In this document: one piece after another, positions 34,072 through 42,615 of the stretch
How the letters are laid out: every line of letters starts with the position of its first letter
Position numbering within the stretch: position 1 is the stretch's first letter
NCBI GenBank assembly: GCA_034667525.1
Contig: JAXDJO010000043.1
Span: forward strand, 1-60,675
Source: DATAPE01 sp034667525
Lineage (GTDB): Bacteria > Actinomycetota > CADDZG01 > WHSQ01
Direction of reading: 5' to 3'
Length of the DNA: 60,675 bases
Translations under genes and position numbers: made by a program
Notes under the pieces: generated by a model
Told to the model about the DNA's origin: nothing
The model's input: only the letters and a program-made list of their open reading frames with translations
Databases searched by the model: none

Positions 34072-34093
34072 GGCCCTTCTATAATGGCCCTTC
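34072..34093 (+). promoter_or_regulatory. TATAAT -10 element flanked by GGCCCTTC repeats, upstream of rodZ
   Basis: A perfect TATAAT (34080-34085) lies 41 nt before the rodZ GTG. It is framed by direct repeats GGCCCTTC at 34072-34079 and 34086-34093. A TTGATC at 34052-34057 is too far (22 nt) for a standard -35. A rodZ-rimO promoter is likely, and the repeats could be an operator. Confidence 0.5.
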
Positions 34094-34126
34094 CTTAAGC
34101 TCTATCTCTACGAACGGCCGGAGCAC

Positions 34127-34918
34127 GTGACCGAACCAATCACGATCGGCGCCTACCTCAGATCGGGACGCCGCAAGCGTCGCGTCAGCATCGAGAGGGC
34201 GGCTGAAGAAACTCGCATACGCGCCGACTTCCTCATGCGCATGGAGTCGGACGAGTTCGATTTCCTTGCGCCGCCGTACGTACGCGGCTTCCTTAGGTCG
34301 TATGCCAACTTTCTGCGCATCGAAGCGCAGCCCCTCGTCGATGAGTTCGACCGACGGTATGCACGGTCGCGCCTGGACACGGATCAGATCCTCGCCCTCG
34401 AACGACGGAACCGGAGCATGCCGCGTCAAAGGCGCCGCGTGAGCAGTTGGACGGTGGCGGCCTTTCTCGCCGGAGGCACTCTGATCCTGCTAGCCGTTAT
34501 CGGACTCCTGTCTGGGAACAACCACCAGCCCCCTGCGAACAATCTCGCGTTGAACTCGCCGGGTAACACGCCCGCGGCATCTCCCACGACAGTTCTCACG
34601 CCCACCCCCACTACTTCTAGTCCCAAGCCGAAGCCCACCCAGATCGCTTTCACGCAGGGGATCCACTTGAAGATAGTTGCCGCGCGCGCCCGATGCTGGG
34701 TTCAGGCGACCGCAGATGGAAACGACGCGGTTCCCATCTTCACCGGCACGTTAGAGGTGGGCCAGAGCCAGATGCTCAAGGCCGCGCATTCGCTGAAGGT
34801 GATCCTCGGTTACGCCGCGGGCGTCGATCTGATCATCAACGGAACGAACGTGAGGTTTCGGGGTCCGCCCGGGTTCCAGACGATCACGCTGCCCAACGAC
34901 ATCAAGAGCCTTACCTGA
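34127..34918 (+). CDS. rodZ: RodZ-like helix-turn-helix membrane protein
   Basis: The 263-residue protein has an N-terminal HTH_25 domain (IGAYLRSGRRKRRVSIERAAEETRIRADFL at 6-35, PPYVRGFLRSYANFL), one membrane segment at about 109-127, a Pro/Thr/Ser-rich linker and a C-terminal DUF4115 beta domain. This is the RodZ layout, a partner of MreB in cell shape. No mreB is in the window, so a regulatory role as in other HTH-TM proteins is possible. The GTG start lacks a clear Shine-Dalgarno. The stop overlaps rimO as CTGA. Confidence 0.85.
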   Translation: MTEPITIGAYLRSGRRKRRVSIERAAEETRIRADFLMRMESDEFDFLAPPYVRGFLRSYANFLRIEAQPLVDEFDRRYARSRLDTDQILALERRNRSMPRQRRRVSSWTVAAFLAGGTLILLAVIGLLSGNNHQPPANNLALNSPGNTPAASPTTVLTPTPTTSSPKPKPTQIAFTQGIHLKIVAARARCWVQATADGNDAVPIFTGTLEVGQSQMLKAAHSLKVILGYAAGVDLIINGTNVRFRGPPGFQTITLPNDIKSLT

Positions 34919-36309
34919 CCTCGGACGGAGCGACGAAGGTAGGGATCGTCACCCTTGGCTGCCCCAAGAACGCGGTGGACTCCGAGGGACTGGCGGGCCT
35001 GATCGCCGCGGGGGGCCATGCCCTCGTGGAGGATCCGGAATCGGCCGACGTGGTCGTCGTGAATACCTGTGGGTTCATCGATCCGGCGCGGCGGGAGACG
35101 ATCGATGAGGTCCTCGGGCTAGCGGAGATGAAAGAGAACGGAAATCTGGAGGGCTTGATCCTGACCGGCTGTCTCGTTGCTCGAGCAGCAGGCGACTTAG
35201 CCGAGGCGATGCCCGAAGTCGATGCCTTCGTCGATTTCGCCGCCTATCCGCAAGTCGCCGAGATCGTGGCCCGGGTCGCCGACGGTTCGCTCGAGGAGAA
35301 AGTGCACGGACGTCCCGGCACCCGATTCGACCCTGCATGGTGGGACGCGTCGCTCGCCGCAGGGCCGCGCATCCGCTTCGGGCGCGCGCCGTGGGCCTAC
35401 CTCAAGATCGCCGAGGGCTGTGACCGCGGGTGCACCTTCTGCGCCATACCGCTGATGCGCGGCAAGCTGCGCTCTCGCTCGGGGGACGTGATCGAAGCCG
35501 AGGCTCGCAACCTCGTGGGCCAGGGGGTCTCCGAGCTGTCACTGGTCAGCCAGGATTCGGTCATGTGGGCGCGCGATACGGGCGAAGGCAACCTCTCGTC
35601 GTTGCTTGCGCGTCTTGAGCGGATCGAGGGACTGCGGCGGATCCGACTGATGTATCTGCATCCACAAGGTGTCAGCGACGAGCTGATCGACACCATCGCT
35701 TCCTCCGAAAGCATCGTGTCTTACTTCGACCTGTCATTGCAGCACGTCTCGAAGCCGGTCTTGCGCGCCATGGGCCGGTGGGGGAGCGCGGATAGATTCG
35801 AGGCGATGCTGGACCGCATCCGGCGAGCCGACCCGACGGCGGCGGTCCGATCGACGTTCATCCTCGGATTTCCCGGGGAAACGGAGGCCGAAGCGGCCGA
35901 GGTGGAAGCTTTCGTTGCAGACCACGATCTCGACTGGGTTGGCGTGTTCACCTACTCGCGCGAGGAAGGGACCGCCTCACACCAGCTCGCCGGGCAGGTT
36001 CCCGAGGAGAGCGCACGGCAGCGGTCGGAACGCGTGGCGATGGCCGCGGAAGTCACGATGGACCGGCGCGCCCGCGATCTCCATGGGCAGATCCTCGAGG
36101 TCCTGGTGGAGAGATTCGATATGAGCGCGCGCTGTTGGACCGGTCGCTCGGCGCGCGAAGCACCGGAGGTGGATGGTGAGGTGCGGTTCTCGAGCGACGT
36201 GCCCCTATCGGTGGGCGCTTACGTACCGGTCGCGATCACCGGAAACGAAGGAGCGGATCTGGAGGGGGAGCTGACGGTGGTGGCAAAGGCTGGCACTGTC
36301 GCCCGCTGA
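34915..36309 (+). CDS. rimO: Ribosomal protein S12 methylthiotransferase RimO, apparent CTG start
   Basis: RimO is a radical-SAM enzyme that methylthiolates Asp of S12. The UPF0004 domain has Cys in TLGCPKN, VNTCGFI and LTGCLVAR. The radical-SAM motif is CDRGCTFC with IPLMRGKLRSR, and a TRAM domain lies at the C-terminus. There is no ATG, GTG or TTG between the rodZ region and the conserved KVGIVTLGCPKN. The nearest candidates are CTG at 34915 overlapping the rodZ stop (CTGA) and an ACG at 34933 standing where Met is usual. The next in-frame GTG at 34975 would remove the first cluster Cys. An ATG at 34693 would overlap rodZ by 226 nt. I choose CTG (464 residues), with modest certainty on the start only. 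Confidence 0.9.
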   Translation: MTSDGATKVGIVTLGCPKNAVDSEGLAGLIAAGGHALVEDPESADVVVVNTCGFIDPARRETIDEVLGLAEMKENGNLEGLILTGCLVARAAGDLAEAMPEVDAFVDFAAYPQVAEIVARVADGSLEEKVHGRPGTRFDPAWWDASLAAGPRIRFGRAPWAYLKIAEGCDRGCTFCAIPLMRGKLRSRSGDVIEAEARNLVGQGVSELSLVSQDSVMWARDTGEGNLSSLLARLERIEGLRRIRLMYLHPQGVSDELIDTIASSESIVSYFDLSLQHVSKPVLRAMGRWGSADRFEAMLDRIRRADPTAAVRSTFILGFPGETEAEAAEVEAFVADHDLDWVGVFTYSREEGTASHQLAGQVPEESARQRSERVAMAAEVTMDRRARDLHGQILEVLVERFDMSARCWTGRSAREAPEVDGEVRFSSDVPLSVGAYVPVAITGNEGADLEGELTVVAKAGTVAR

Positions 36310-36336
36310 GCTCGAGGATCCGGCGCCAGTGATCCG

Positions 36337-38280
36337 CTACAGATGGCGTATCTCTATCGGTGTGACTCCTTCCGGCAGCGGAAGACCGAGGACCTTTGCA
36401 AGGAAGTAGAGCTCTGCTTCCACCGCGCGCTTTCGGGTGTCCTGCCGCCTGAAGCCGTGGCCTTCATCCTCGAACTCGAGATACGCGTGGGGGACGCGGT
36501 TAGCGTCCAGCGCGGCGAGCATCTCCCGGGCCTGGGAGGGCGGCACGACCTGGTCTTCCGTTCCCTGCAGGATCAGCAGAGGTGAGCGGATGCGATCTGC
36601 CAGATGCACGGGAGAGCGCTCTCGGTAGATAGCTGCCGCGTCCGGATAGGGGCCGACGAGGCCATCGCAGTAGTGGGACTCGAGGTTGTGCGTGTCGCGT
36701 GCAAAGGTCTCGAGATCGGCTATCCCGAAGTAACTGATCCCGGCAGCGAAGACGTCCTCGAGGCATAACGCCAGCAGCGTCGTGTACCCGCCGGCGCTGC
36801 CCCCCGAGACAACGACCCTGGAAGGGTCGACGTCACCTCTGTCGGCAAGATGCTGTGCCGCCGCTACCGCATCTGTTCGGTCGACCATCCCCCATCGGTT
36901 CGCCAGCCGCTCGCGATAGCTCCTGCCGTACCCCGTGCTGCCTCCGTGGTTGACGAGAACAACCGCCCACCCCCGGCTCGTGAAGAATTGCCACTCGGGG
37001 TCGAGCCCGGCGGGATACCGGCTCGTCGGGCCTCCGTGTACCGCAACCCTCAGCGGCGGCTTCTCTCCGTTAAGCGCTATGTAGTTGTCGTTGGCTGGGG
37101 GATAGAACAGCGCGTGCGCAAAACCGGAGTTCGTCGGAAACTCGATGGCTCGCGGCTTGGAGATAAAACCTGCGTTGATGACAGAGTGGGCCGACCGTCG
37201 CACGACCTCGGTTGCGCGCGTCGTGGTGTCGTAGCAAACGATCGCGGGAGCTTGCTCGTCACTCGCAGCGATGAACCAGAGTCGCCGGCCGTCGCTGCGT
37301 AAGCTTTCGGGGTGGTGGGCGGTGAAGTCCAGGCCGAGGTCTGCTGACTTGCCGTCGGCAATCAAAACGAGATGGTCGACGCCGGCGTGGGTATAGCTGG
37401 CTGCGATACGTCCGTCCGATAGGAACCCGAACCTCGAGAGGCCAAAGGTCCACTGGGCGGCTCCGAACTCTGCCTCCATCGGGCAGACCGCCTCGGTGGA
37501 GTTGCCGTCATCACGGTAGATGTTCCACCATCCGCTGCGATCGGAGACGAAGTGAAGCACCCCCTGCGGGGACCATTCCGGCTGCACGATCGACTCCGTT
37601 CGACCGCCCGCGACGTGCTTGACCTCCGTCACCCCGCCGCGTGAGCTCAGGCGCCCCACTTGCAGCTCACAGCCGTCCCACGGCATGTTCGGATGACCCC
37701 ATTGCGTCCACGCAAGGAACCGTCCGTCGCCGCTTATCCGAGGAAACGAATAGAAGTCACTTCCCGACGCGACCACCCATGGGGCAACCGACCCGTCGCT
37801 GGGGAGGGCGACCAACTCGTTCGTCACCCGTTCATTCTCGTGACGCTCCCGCACGCAGACGATGAGCTTGCCGTCGGGTGTCGTGACGCCGTCAGCGTAT
37901 CGCAGCGATGCGGGCTCAGGAGGTGCGGACGTGATGGGGATCGGTTGCGCGCCGATCGCCGCTTGTCTGTACAGCCGCTGATCGCCGAAGTGGGAGAAGA
38001 AGACGGTGGGCCCGTGAACGAAGAAAGCTCCGCCTCCGTATTCGTTGCACCGCGTTCGGGCGTCGAACCCCGGCGGCGTGACCGTGACCACCTCGCCTCG
38101 AGAGCGGGCAAAGCAAACCACGTCGCGTCCATCTTCCTCGGGCCGTGCCTCGATCCAGAAGGCTCCTCGCTGGCCCGGCTGGATGTCGGAGAACTTGAAG
38201 AAGACGGCGCCAGCCTCGGCGACCAGGTCCGAGGTGATTGGTGAGCGCCACGACCCGCACGCGGCGGCTTCGGCCGCCAT
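36337..38280 (-). CDS. S9 family serine peptidase (prolyl oligopeptidase / acylaminoacyl-peptidase type)
   Basis: This reverse-strand 647-residue protein has an N-terminal WD40/beta-propeller-like region (to about 390) and a C-terminal alpha/beta hydrolase domain. The nucleophile motif VVSGGSAGGY is near 490-500, the Asp lies in GTEDQVVP near 578, and the His in DEGHGF near 607. The oxyanion region HGGPTSRYPAG is also visible. Such enzymes cut short peptides in the cytoplasm. A start at the ATG (38280) is preferred to the GTG one codon upstream. It follows a membrane-protein gene closely and probably shares its transcript. Confidence 0.9.
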   Translation of the reverse strand: MAAEAAACGSWRSPITSDLVAEAGAVFFKFSDIQPGQRGAFWIEARPEEDGRDVVCFARSRGEVVTVTPPGFDARTRCNEYGGGAFFVHGPTVFFSHFGDQRLYRQAAIGAQPIPITSAPPEPASLRYADGVTTPDGKLIVCVRERHENERVTNELVALPSDGSVAPWVVASGSDFYSFPRISGDGRFLAWTQWGHPNMPWDGCELQVGRLSSRGGVTEVKHVAGGRTESIVQPEWSPQGVLHFVSDRSGWWNIYRDDGNSTEAVCPMEAEFGAAQWTFGLSRFGFLSDGRIAASYTHAGVDHLVLIADGKSADLGLDFTAHHPESLRSDGRRLWFIAASDEQAPAIVCYDTTTRATEVVRRSAHSVINAGFISKPRAIEFPTNSGFAHALFYPPANDNYIALNGEKPPLRVAVHGGPTSRYPAGLDPEWQFFTSRGWAVVLVNHGGSTGYGRSYRERLANRWGMVDRTDAVAAAQHLADRGDVDPSRVVVSGGSAGGYTTLLALCLEDVFAAGISYFGIADLETFARDTHNLESHYCDGLVGPYPDAAAIYRERSPVHLADRIRSPLLILQGTEDQVVPPSQAREMLAALDANRVPHAYLEFEDEGHGFRRQDTRKRAVEAELYFLAKVLGLPLPEGVTPIEIRHL

Positions 38281-38287
38281 CACGTAG

Positions 38288-38767
38288 TTAGCCGGTGGTC
38301 TTCTTGAGGGCCAGCCTGTTGAAGGCGAGGAGTGTCGTCATGGCAACCATCTCGTAACCCCACCAAAACGCGGGATGGTGATCGGTGACCGCGCATGCAG
38401 CCGCCATGCCCAAGCCGAGCGTGGCACTTGCCAGTGAAGCCTTCAGCCCCCACGCATGGTTTCCGGCCAGCCCGAACACGGAAGTAAAGAAGCCGGTGAG
38501 GAAGAGGAAACTGAGAACGCCGGCCCACAGTGGCACCGTCGCGTGCGGGTTGGGAGCGGGCTCGAACAGTACCGACAACATGATCACCGTCCACAGCGCG
38601 AGAAGGCCGCGGGACCAGGCGAGGCGTTGTCTGGCTTCTTCGCCGGCGTCCCGCATGGGCCGGGACAGGGGGCGCCCGGTGGTCGCCCCGGAAGACGAGG
38701 GTGCCTCTTCGGTGCCAAGGAAAGTTGTTTTGGCGGGGTTCTGGAGACGTCCCCGGGTGAGTGCCAT
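38288..38767 (-). CDS. Hypothetical four-TM membrane protein
   Basis: This 159-residue protein has a soluble, Ser/Gly/Arg-rich N-terminus of about 50 residues and then four hydrophobic segments (GLLALWTVIMLSVLF, PLWAGVLSFLFLTGFFTSVF, SLASATLGLGMAAACAV, YEMVAMTTLLAFNRL). On its strand GGGAGG precedes the ATG by about 9 nt. It lies 7 nt upstream of the S9 peptidase and is divergent from pgsA. I do not recognise the family. Confidence 0.75.
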   Translation of the reverse strand: MALTRGRLQNPAKTTFLGTEEAPSSSGATTGRPLSRPMRDAGEEARQRLAWSRGLLALWTVIMLSVLFEPAPNPHATVPLWAGVLSFLFLTGFFTSVFGLAGNHAWGLKASLASATLGLGMAAACAVTDHHPAFWWGYEMVAMTTLLAFNRLALKKTTG

Positions 38768-38874
38768 CTTTTCGTGCCTCCCTCTGAGCCAGCGACTCGT
38801 GTGATGCTACTGCTTGCCGCTGCAGCGGCCGCGGGGGAAGCCGCTGCAGTTCGGCCTTATACGCTGCGCCCTCG

Positions 38875-39402
38875 ATGAACCTGCCGAACTGGATCACCGT
38901 AGTCCGGATTGCGCTCGTCCCTGTCTTCCTGGTGCTGGCCTACGGACACTCCACGGTATCCGCACTGCTCGCCTTCCTCCTCTTCGTGCTCGCCTCGGCG
39001 ACCGATTCTCTCGACGGCCGGCTTGCCCGTCGCCGGGGCCAAACGACGCGTACCGGCAGCTTTCTGGACCCGTTGGCCGACAAGCTGCTTCTGGGCGCTG
39101 CACTCGTCGTGCTGGTGGACCATCGTGGCTTTCCCCTCTGGACCGCGCTTGTGATCGCGTGTCGCGAGGTCGCGGTTCAGATCCTCAGAACTCAGATCGT
39201 CCGCGGGGGTGGCGATCTGCCCGCGTCGCCCGCGGGCAAGCTCAAGACAGTCCTGCAGAGCATCATGGTGGGTTGGTGGCTGCTTCCTTGGAAGCAGAAT
39301 CCTGGACACTGGATCTTGTTGGTGGTCGTGCTCGTGGTGACGTTGTGGTCGGGCGGCGAGTACTTCGTGCGCGCCCGGAACGTTCGAAAGGTGGCCCCTT
39401 GA
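38875..39402 (+). CDS. pgsA: CDP-alcohol phosphatidyltransferase (phosphatidylglycerophosphate synthase type)
   Basis: The 175-residue membrane protein carries the CDP-alcohol phosphatidyltransferase motif DSLDGRLARRR...GSFLDPLADK (about 44-70), with the D-x2-D-G-x2-A-R...G-x3-D-x3-D residues, and about five membrane segments. It begins MNLPNWITVVRI, typical of PgsA. It would use CDP-diacylglycerol from CdsA to make phosphatidylglycerophosphate; other alcohol acceptors cannot be excluded. pgsA-cinA-recA order is common. The stop overlaps cinA as TTGA. Confidence 0.92.
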   Translation: MNLPNWITVVRIALVPVFLVLAYGHSTVSALLAFLLFVLASATDSLDGRLARRRGQTTRTGSFLDPLADKLLLGAALVVLVDHRGFPLWTALVIACREVAVQILRTQIVRGGGDLPASPAGKLKTVLQSIMVGWWLLPWKQNPGHWILLVVVLVVTLWSGGEYFVRARNVRKVAP

Positions 39403-40634
39403 ACGCAGAAGTTGTTGCGGTGGGAACCGAGCTGTTGCTCGGACAGATCCCGAATACGAATGCGCAAGTGATCTCGCAATCGCTCGCGAGCATCGGGATC
39501 GATGTGTACTTCCATACGGTGGTGGGCGACAACCTGGATCGGATGACGGACACGATCAAGGGGGCCGCGGCGCGCTCTGACGCAGTGATCATCACCGGCG
39601 GCCTCGGACCGACATCCGATGACATCACGCGCGAAGCGGTCGCGGCCGTCGCCGGACGCAGCTTGGTGCGGGATGATGCCGTGGCGGAGCAGATCCGATC
39701 CATCTTCGCCGGGATGGGCCGGCACATGCCCGAAGAGAACCTCAAACAAGCCGAGATGCCCGAGGGAGCCGAGATGATCCCCTACGAAGGAACCGCACCG
39801 GGCTTCGTCCTGGAGCACAACGGCTGCTTGATGTTCGCGTTGCCGGGGGTTCCATGGGAGATGGTTGCGATGCTCAAGAAGAGCGTCATACCCAAGCTCT
39901 CGGAGCGTTCGGGTGCAGGCAGCATTGTCAGCCGCCAGGTGCTGGTCGTCGGTCTGGGCGAGTCCGCGACGCAAGAGAAGATACGCGACATCGTTCAGCG
40001 GCAATCCAATCCGACGATCGCGTACCTGGCCGGCGGGGGCCAGGTGAGGGTTCGACTGAGCGCTAAGGCGGCTTCAGAGTCAGAAGCCCTCGCATTGATA
40101 GGCCCTGTCGAAGAAGAGATACGGGACCGGCTCGGGATCGATGCCGTTGGCGGGGCGCACGCTTCCCTCGCTGATGCACTCGGCGAACTGCTGCGCGAGA
40201 AGACGCTGAAGGTGGCCGTGGCCGAATCTCTCACGGGAGGACTGATCGGTTCCCAGCTGACCGGAGCGGGAGGCTCGAGTGATTTCTTCCTCGGTTCCCT
40301 GGTGACATACGCGACTGAATCCAAGCACAGGGTTGCCGGTGTCGACGAGGCGATCCTGGCCGGCCCCGGCCCGGTAAGCCAAGAAGCTGCGCTCGCGTTG
40401 GCGGTCGCAGCACGCGACAAGTTCGACGCCGACCTCGGTATCTCAGCAACCGGCGTCGCCGGTCCTACGGAGCAAGATGGGAAACCGGTGGGTACGGTGT
40501 TCGTGGGAGCGGTGCTGGGCGAGCGGCGCGAAGTGCGGGGCGTGCGCGGGTACGGAGATCGGGACAACATCCGGGGATTGGCTGCGACCGCGGCGCTCGA
40601 TCTAGGCAGACGGCTCGTGCTCGAGTCGGCGTGA
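39399..40634 (+). CDS. cinA: CinA family protein (competence/damage-inducible; nicotinamide-nucleotide amidase domain)
   Basis: The N-terminal MoCF-like domain has NAEVVAVGTELLLGQIPNTNAQ (2-23), IITGGLGPTSDDITREA and ALPGVPWEMVAML. The C-terminal CinA domain (about 250-411) has VAVAESLTGGLIGSQLTGAGGSS, VTYATESK, and SATGVAGPTEQDGKPVGTVF, the NMN deamidase region. Length 411 is standard. The TTG start overlaps the pgsA stop and follows GAAAGGTGG. cinA sits near recA in many bacteria, consistent with a competence or DNA-damage link. Confidence 0.93.
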   Translation: MNAEVVAVGTELLLGQIPNTNAQVISQSLASIGIDVYFHTVVGDNLDRMTDTIKGAAARSDAVIITGGLGPTSDDITREAVAAVAGRSLVRDDAVAEQIRSIFAGMGRHMPEENLKQAEMPEGAEMIPYEGTAPGFVLEHNGCLMFALPGVPWEMVAMLKKSVIPKLSERSGAGSIVSRQVLVVGLGESATQEKIRDIVQRQSNPTIAYLAGGGQVRVRLSAKAASESEALALIGPVEEEIRDRLGIDAVGGAHASLADALGELLREKTLKVAVAESLTGGLIGSQLTGAGGSSDFFLGSLVTYATESKHRVAGVDEAILAGPGPVSQEAALALAVAARDKFDADLGISATGVAGPTEQDGKPVGTVFVGAVLGERREVRGVRGYGDRDNIRGLAATAALDLGRRLVLESA

Positions 40635-40664
40635 TCCCGGGGGCCGCCTGCTGTTCCACACCTC

Positions 40665-41228
40665 GTGACAGAAGCGCAGCGTCTGCGACTGTTCATTGCC
40701 GCTGACGTGCCCAAGCCACATCTCGAACGCATCGGAGAGCTCACGGACGAGCTGCGAGCCGCGCTTGCCAAGGCGCGGTGGACGCCCATCGAGAACCAGC
40801 ACGTCACGCTCAAGTTTCTGGGTGCAACCTCGCCGGAGGATCTGCCACGAGTGCGCGACGTGTGCGCTGCGGTTGCGCGAGGCCACGTCCACAGCGACGT
40901 GTGGTTGGCGGGGATGGGTGCGTTTCCGAACCTGAGGCGCGCGCGGGTGTTGTGGGCAGGGATCGATGACCCCTTCCGCGTTTTGACAGAGCTCGCCTCC
41001 GATCTCGACCATCGCTTCGGAGAGCTCGGGTTCGTCGCCGAAGAACGGCCCTACACCCCGCATGTCACGGTGGCCCGCCTCAGAACGCCCGCGCGCATCG
41101 ATCATCTGCCCGAGTTGCGAGCCGAGGAGCTCCCGCCCCTTCCCATCGACCACCTGTCTCTCTATCGGAGCCGGCTCTCACCGCGGGGCGCCGTTTACGA
41201 GCTGATCGACAGCTTTGCTTTAGCGTGA
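40665..41228 (+). CDS. thpR: RNA 2',3'-cyclic phosphodiesterase (ThpR / LigT family)
   Basis: The 187-residue protein has the two H-x-T-x motifs of the 2H phosphoesterases: HVTLKFLG (46-53) and HVTVARL (about 135-141), plus RLRLFIAADVP at the start. It hydrolyses 2',3'-cyclic phosphates on RNA and can join tRNA halves in vitro. The GTG start is 30 nt after cinA. thpR next to cinA and recA is a recurrent arrangement. Confidence 0.92.
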   Translation: MTEAQRLRLFIAADVPKPHLERIGELTDELRAALAKARWTPIENQHVTLKFLGATSPEDLPRVRDVCAAVARGHVHSDVWLAGMGAFPNLRRARVLWAGIDDPFRVLTELASDLDHRFGELGFVAEERPYTPHVTVARLRTPARIDHLPELRAEELPPLPIDHLSLYRSRLSPRGAVYELIDSFALA

Positions 41229-41232
41229 GGTG

Positions 41233-41799
41233 ATGGAGCGACGACCGATAGGGACATCCCGGCTCTCACTGGTGCCAAGCGCGATCGAGCATGCACGATC
41301 GCTGTGGGAAGCCGTCGAGGTCTCCCTCCCGGAGCTGACGCCCTGGATGCCGTGGGCGAGCGACGACAGTTACGAGCACAACAGAGATTTCTTGAAGATG
41401 TGCCAAGAGGCGTGGCAGAGGAGCGAGGCGTGGACCTTCACGATCATGTTCGAAGGCCGCGCCGCCGGAACCGTGGGCTTGAGCGGGCTCCAACCGCTGA
41501 TCGCTTCGGCGGAGCTTGGATACTGGCTGCGGACGGATCTGGCGGGACGCGGTCTCATGACGGAAGCCGCAGCCGCGGTGGTGGCGTTCGGCTTCGGAGA
41601 GGCCGGTCTGCACCGGATCGAGTTGCATGCTGGGGTGGCCAACACGGGCAGCATCAGAGTTGCGGAAAAGGTCGGTTTCAAGCGGATGGGGATGCTCCGC
41701 GACGCGAGCTGTGGAAAGGCCGGGTGGTACGACTGCCACGTCTTCGATCTGTTGGAGAGCGACGAGCGGCCAAGCCGGACCGTGACCGTCGCGGAATAA
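41233..41799 (+). CDS. GNAT acetyltransferase, RimJ/RimL type
   Basis: The 188-residue protein has the RimJ/RimL layout: RLSLVPSAIEHARSLWEAVE at the start, AGTVGLSGLQPLIASAELGYWL, then the acetyl-CoA loop DLAGRGLMTEA and LHRIELHAGVANTGSIRVAEKVGFKRMG. It is most likely a protein or small-molecule N-acetyltransferase; the substrate cannot be told. The ATG at 41233 is favoured over the adjacent GTG. It follows thpR by 4 nt. Confidence 0.87.
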   Translation: MERRPIGTSRLSLVPSAIEHARSLWEAVEVSLPELTPWMPWASDDSYEHNRDFLKMCQEAWQRSEAWTFTIMFEGRAAGTVGLSGLQPLIASAELGYWLRTDLAGRGLMTEAAAAVVAFGFGEAGLHRIELHAGVANTGSIRVAEKVGFKRMGMLRDASCGKAGWYDCHVFDLLESDERPSRTVTVAE

Positions 41800-41827
41800 G
41801 GTTCGCCCGCGCTGAGTTGGCCGTGGC

Positions 41828-42313
41828 ATGAGCGTGAATCCTCCGGTTCACCCAGACGTTCGCATCGGTCACGTCCACCTGAAGGTCTCCGATGTCGCTC
41901 GTTCCGAGGCGTGGTACCGCGATGTGCTGGGGTTCGAGGTGCAGACCCACTATCCGGGTGCAGCGTTTCTCTCCGCCGGTGGCTATCACCACCACATCGG
42001 TCTGAACATCTGGGAGAGCCGGGGTGGTTCTCCACCGCCTCGGGATGCCACCGGGTTGTATCACTTTGCGATCCTCTATCCCACTCGCAGTGAGCTCGCG
42101 AGGGCGGTCGCTCGGGTTCTGGATAACGACTGGTCCTTGGATGGGGCAGCCGACCACGGGGTGAGCGAAGCCATCTACCTCCACGATCCAGACGGGAACG
42201 GGATCGAGTTGTACCGGGATCGCGATCGCAGCGAGTGGCCGCACAACGACGACGGGTCCCTGGCCATGAGGAGCGATCCCTTGGACCTGCAGGCACTGCT
42301 GGAGGAGGCCTGA
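41828..42313 (+). CDS. VOC family (glyoxalase/extradiol dioxygenase-like) protein
   Basis: The 161-residue protein shows a VOC fold: GHVHLKVSDVARSEAWYRDVLGFEV (14-38), GGYHHHIGLNIW, GLYHFAILYP and AIYLHDPDGNGIELYRDR. The His in GHVHL, the His in YHHHIG and Glu in GIELY are placed like metal ligands. Similar CatE-like proteins are annotated as dioxygenases or glyoxalases. The real substrate is unknown. It ends 302 bp before recA, in a gap that holds the recA promoter. Confidence 0.87.
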   Translation: MSVNPPVHPDVRIGHVHLKVSDVARSEAWYRDVLGFEVQTHYPGAAFLSAGGYHHHIGLNIWESRGGSPPPRDATGLYHFAILYPTRSELARAVARVLDNDWSLDGAADHGVSEAIYLHDPDGNGIELYRDRDRSEWPHNDDGSLAMRSDPLDLQALLEEA

Positions 42314-42497
42314 GCTAAGCCTCGCCCGCGGGCTGGCACCCCGGCCGATCGAGAAGACCCTCGAGAGCACCCCCGCGTGACCGTCGGAGACCTTTCCCGC
42401 TACAAAGCTTTCCGCTACAGACCGGTCCTCGAGCCGGGAGGGAGCGTAGAATCACACTCCGGTAACTACTGGGATGTGGTTCCCGGGTGGAATGTAC

Positions 42498-42526
42498 TTG
42501 AAATCGAACATATGTTCCCCTAGGGT
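42498..42526 (+). promoter_or_regulatory. recA promoter (-35 TTGAAA, -10 TAGGGT)
   Basis: TTGAAA (42498-42503) and TAGGGT (42521-42526) are separated by exactly 17 bp and enclose the SOS box. The -10 ends 90 nt before the recA GTG, leaving a leader of roughly 80 nt. The rest of the gap 42314-42497 shows no ORF. Confidence 0.7.
42505..42518 (+). promoter_or_regulatory. LexA (SOS) box of recA
   Basis: CGAACATATGTTCC contains the perfect palindrome GAACATATGTTC and matches the Gram-positive/actinobacterial LexA operator GAAC-N4-GTTC. It sits entirely between the -35 and -10, so LexA binding would exclude RNA polymerase. lexA lies 12 kb downstream in this window. Confidence 0.92.
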
Positions 42527-42615
42527 GTGTCCCGAAGCACCGTTTTTGTCGCAGCTCCTCTTTAACTTGTCGAGCGACGTACCCCAGCAGCCCACTACGG
42601 TGGCAAGGAGGAACA

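Noticed and set aside
38814..39398. Upstream extension of cinA through pgsA.
   Set aside because: It is a shadow frame of pgsA. The TTG at 39399 matches the CinA N-terminus.
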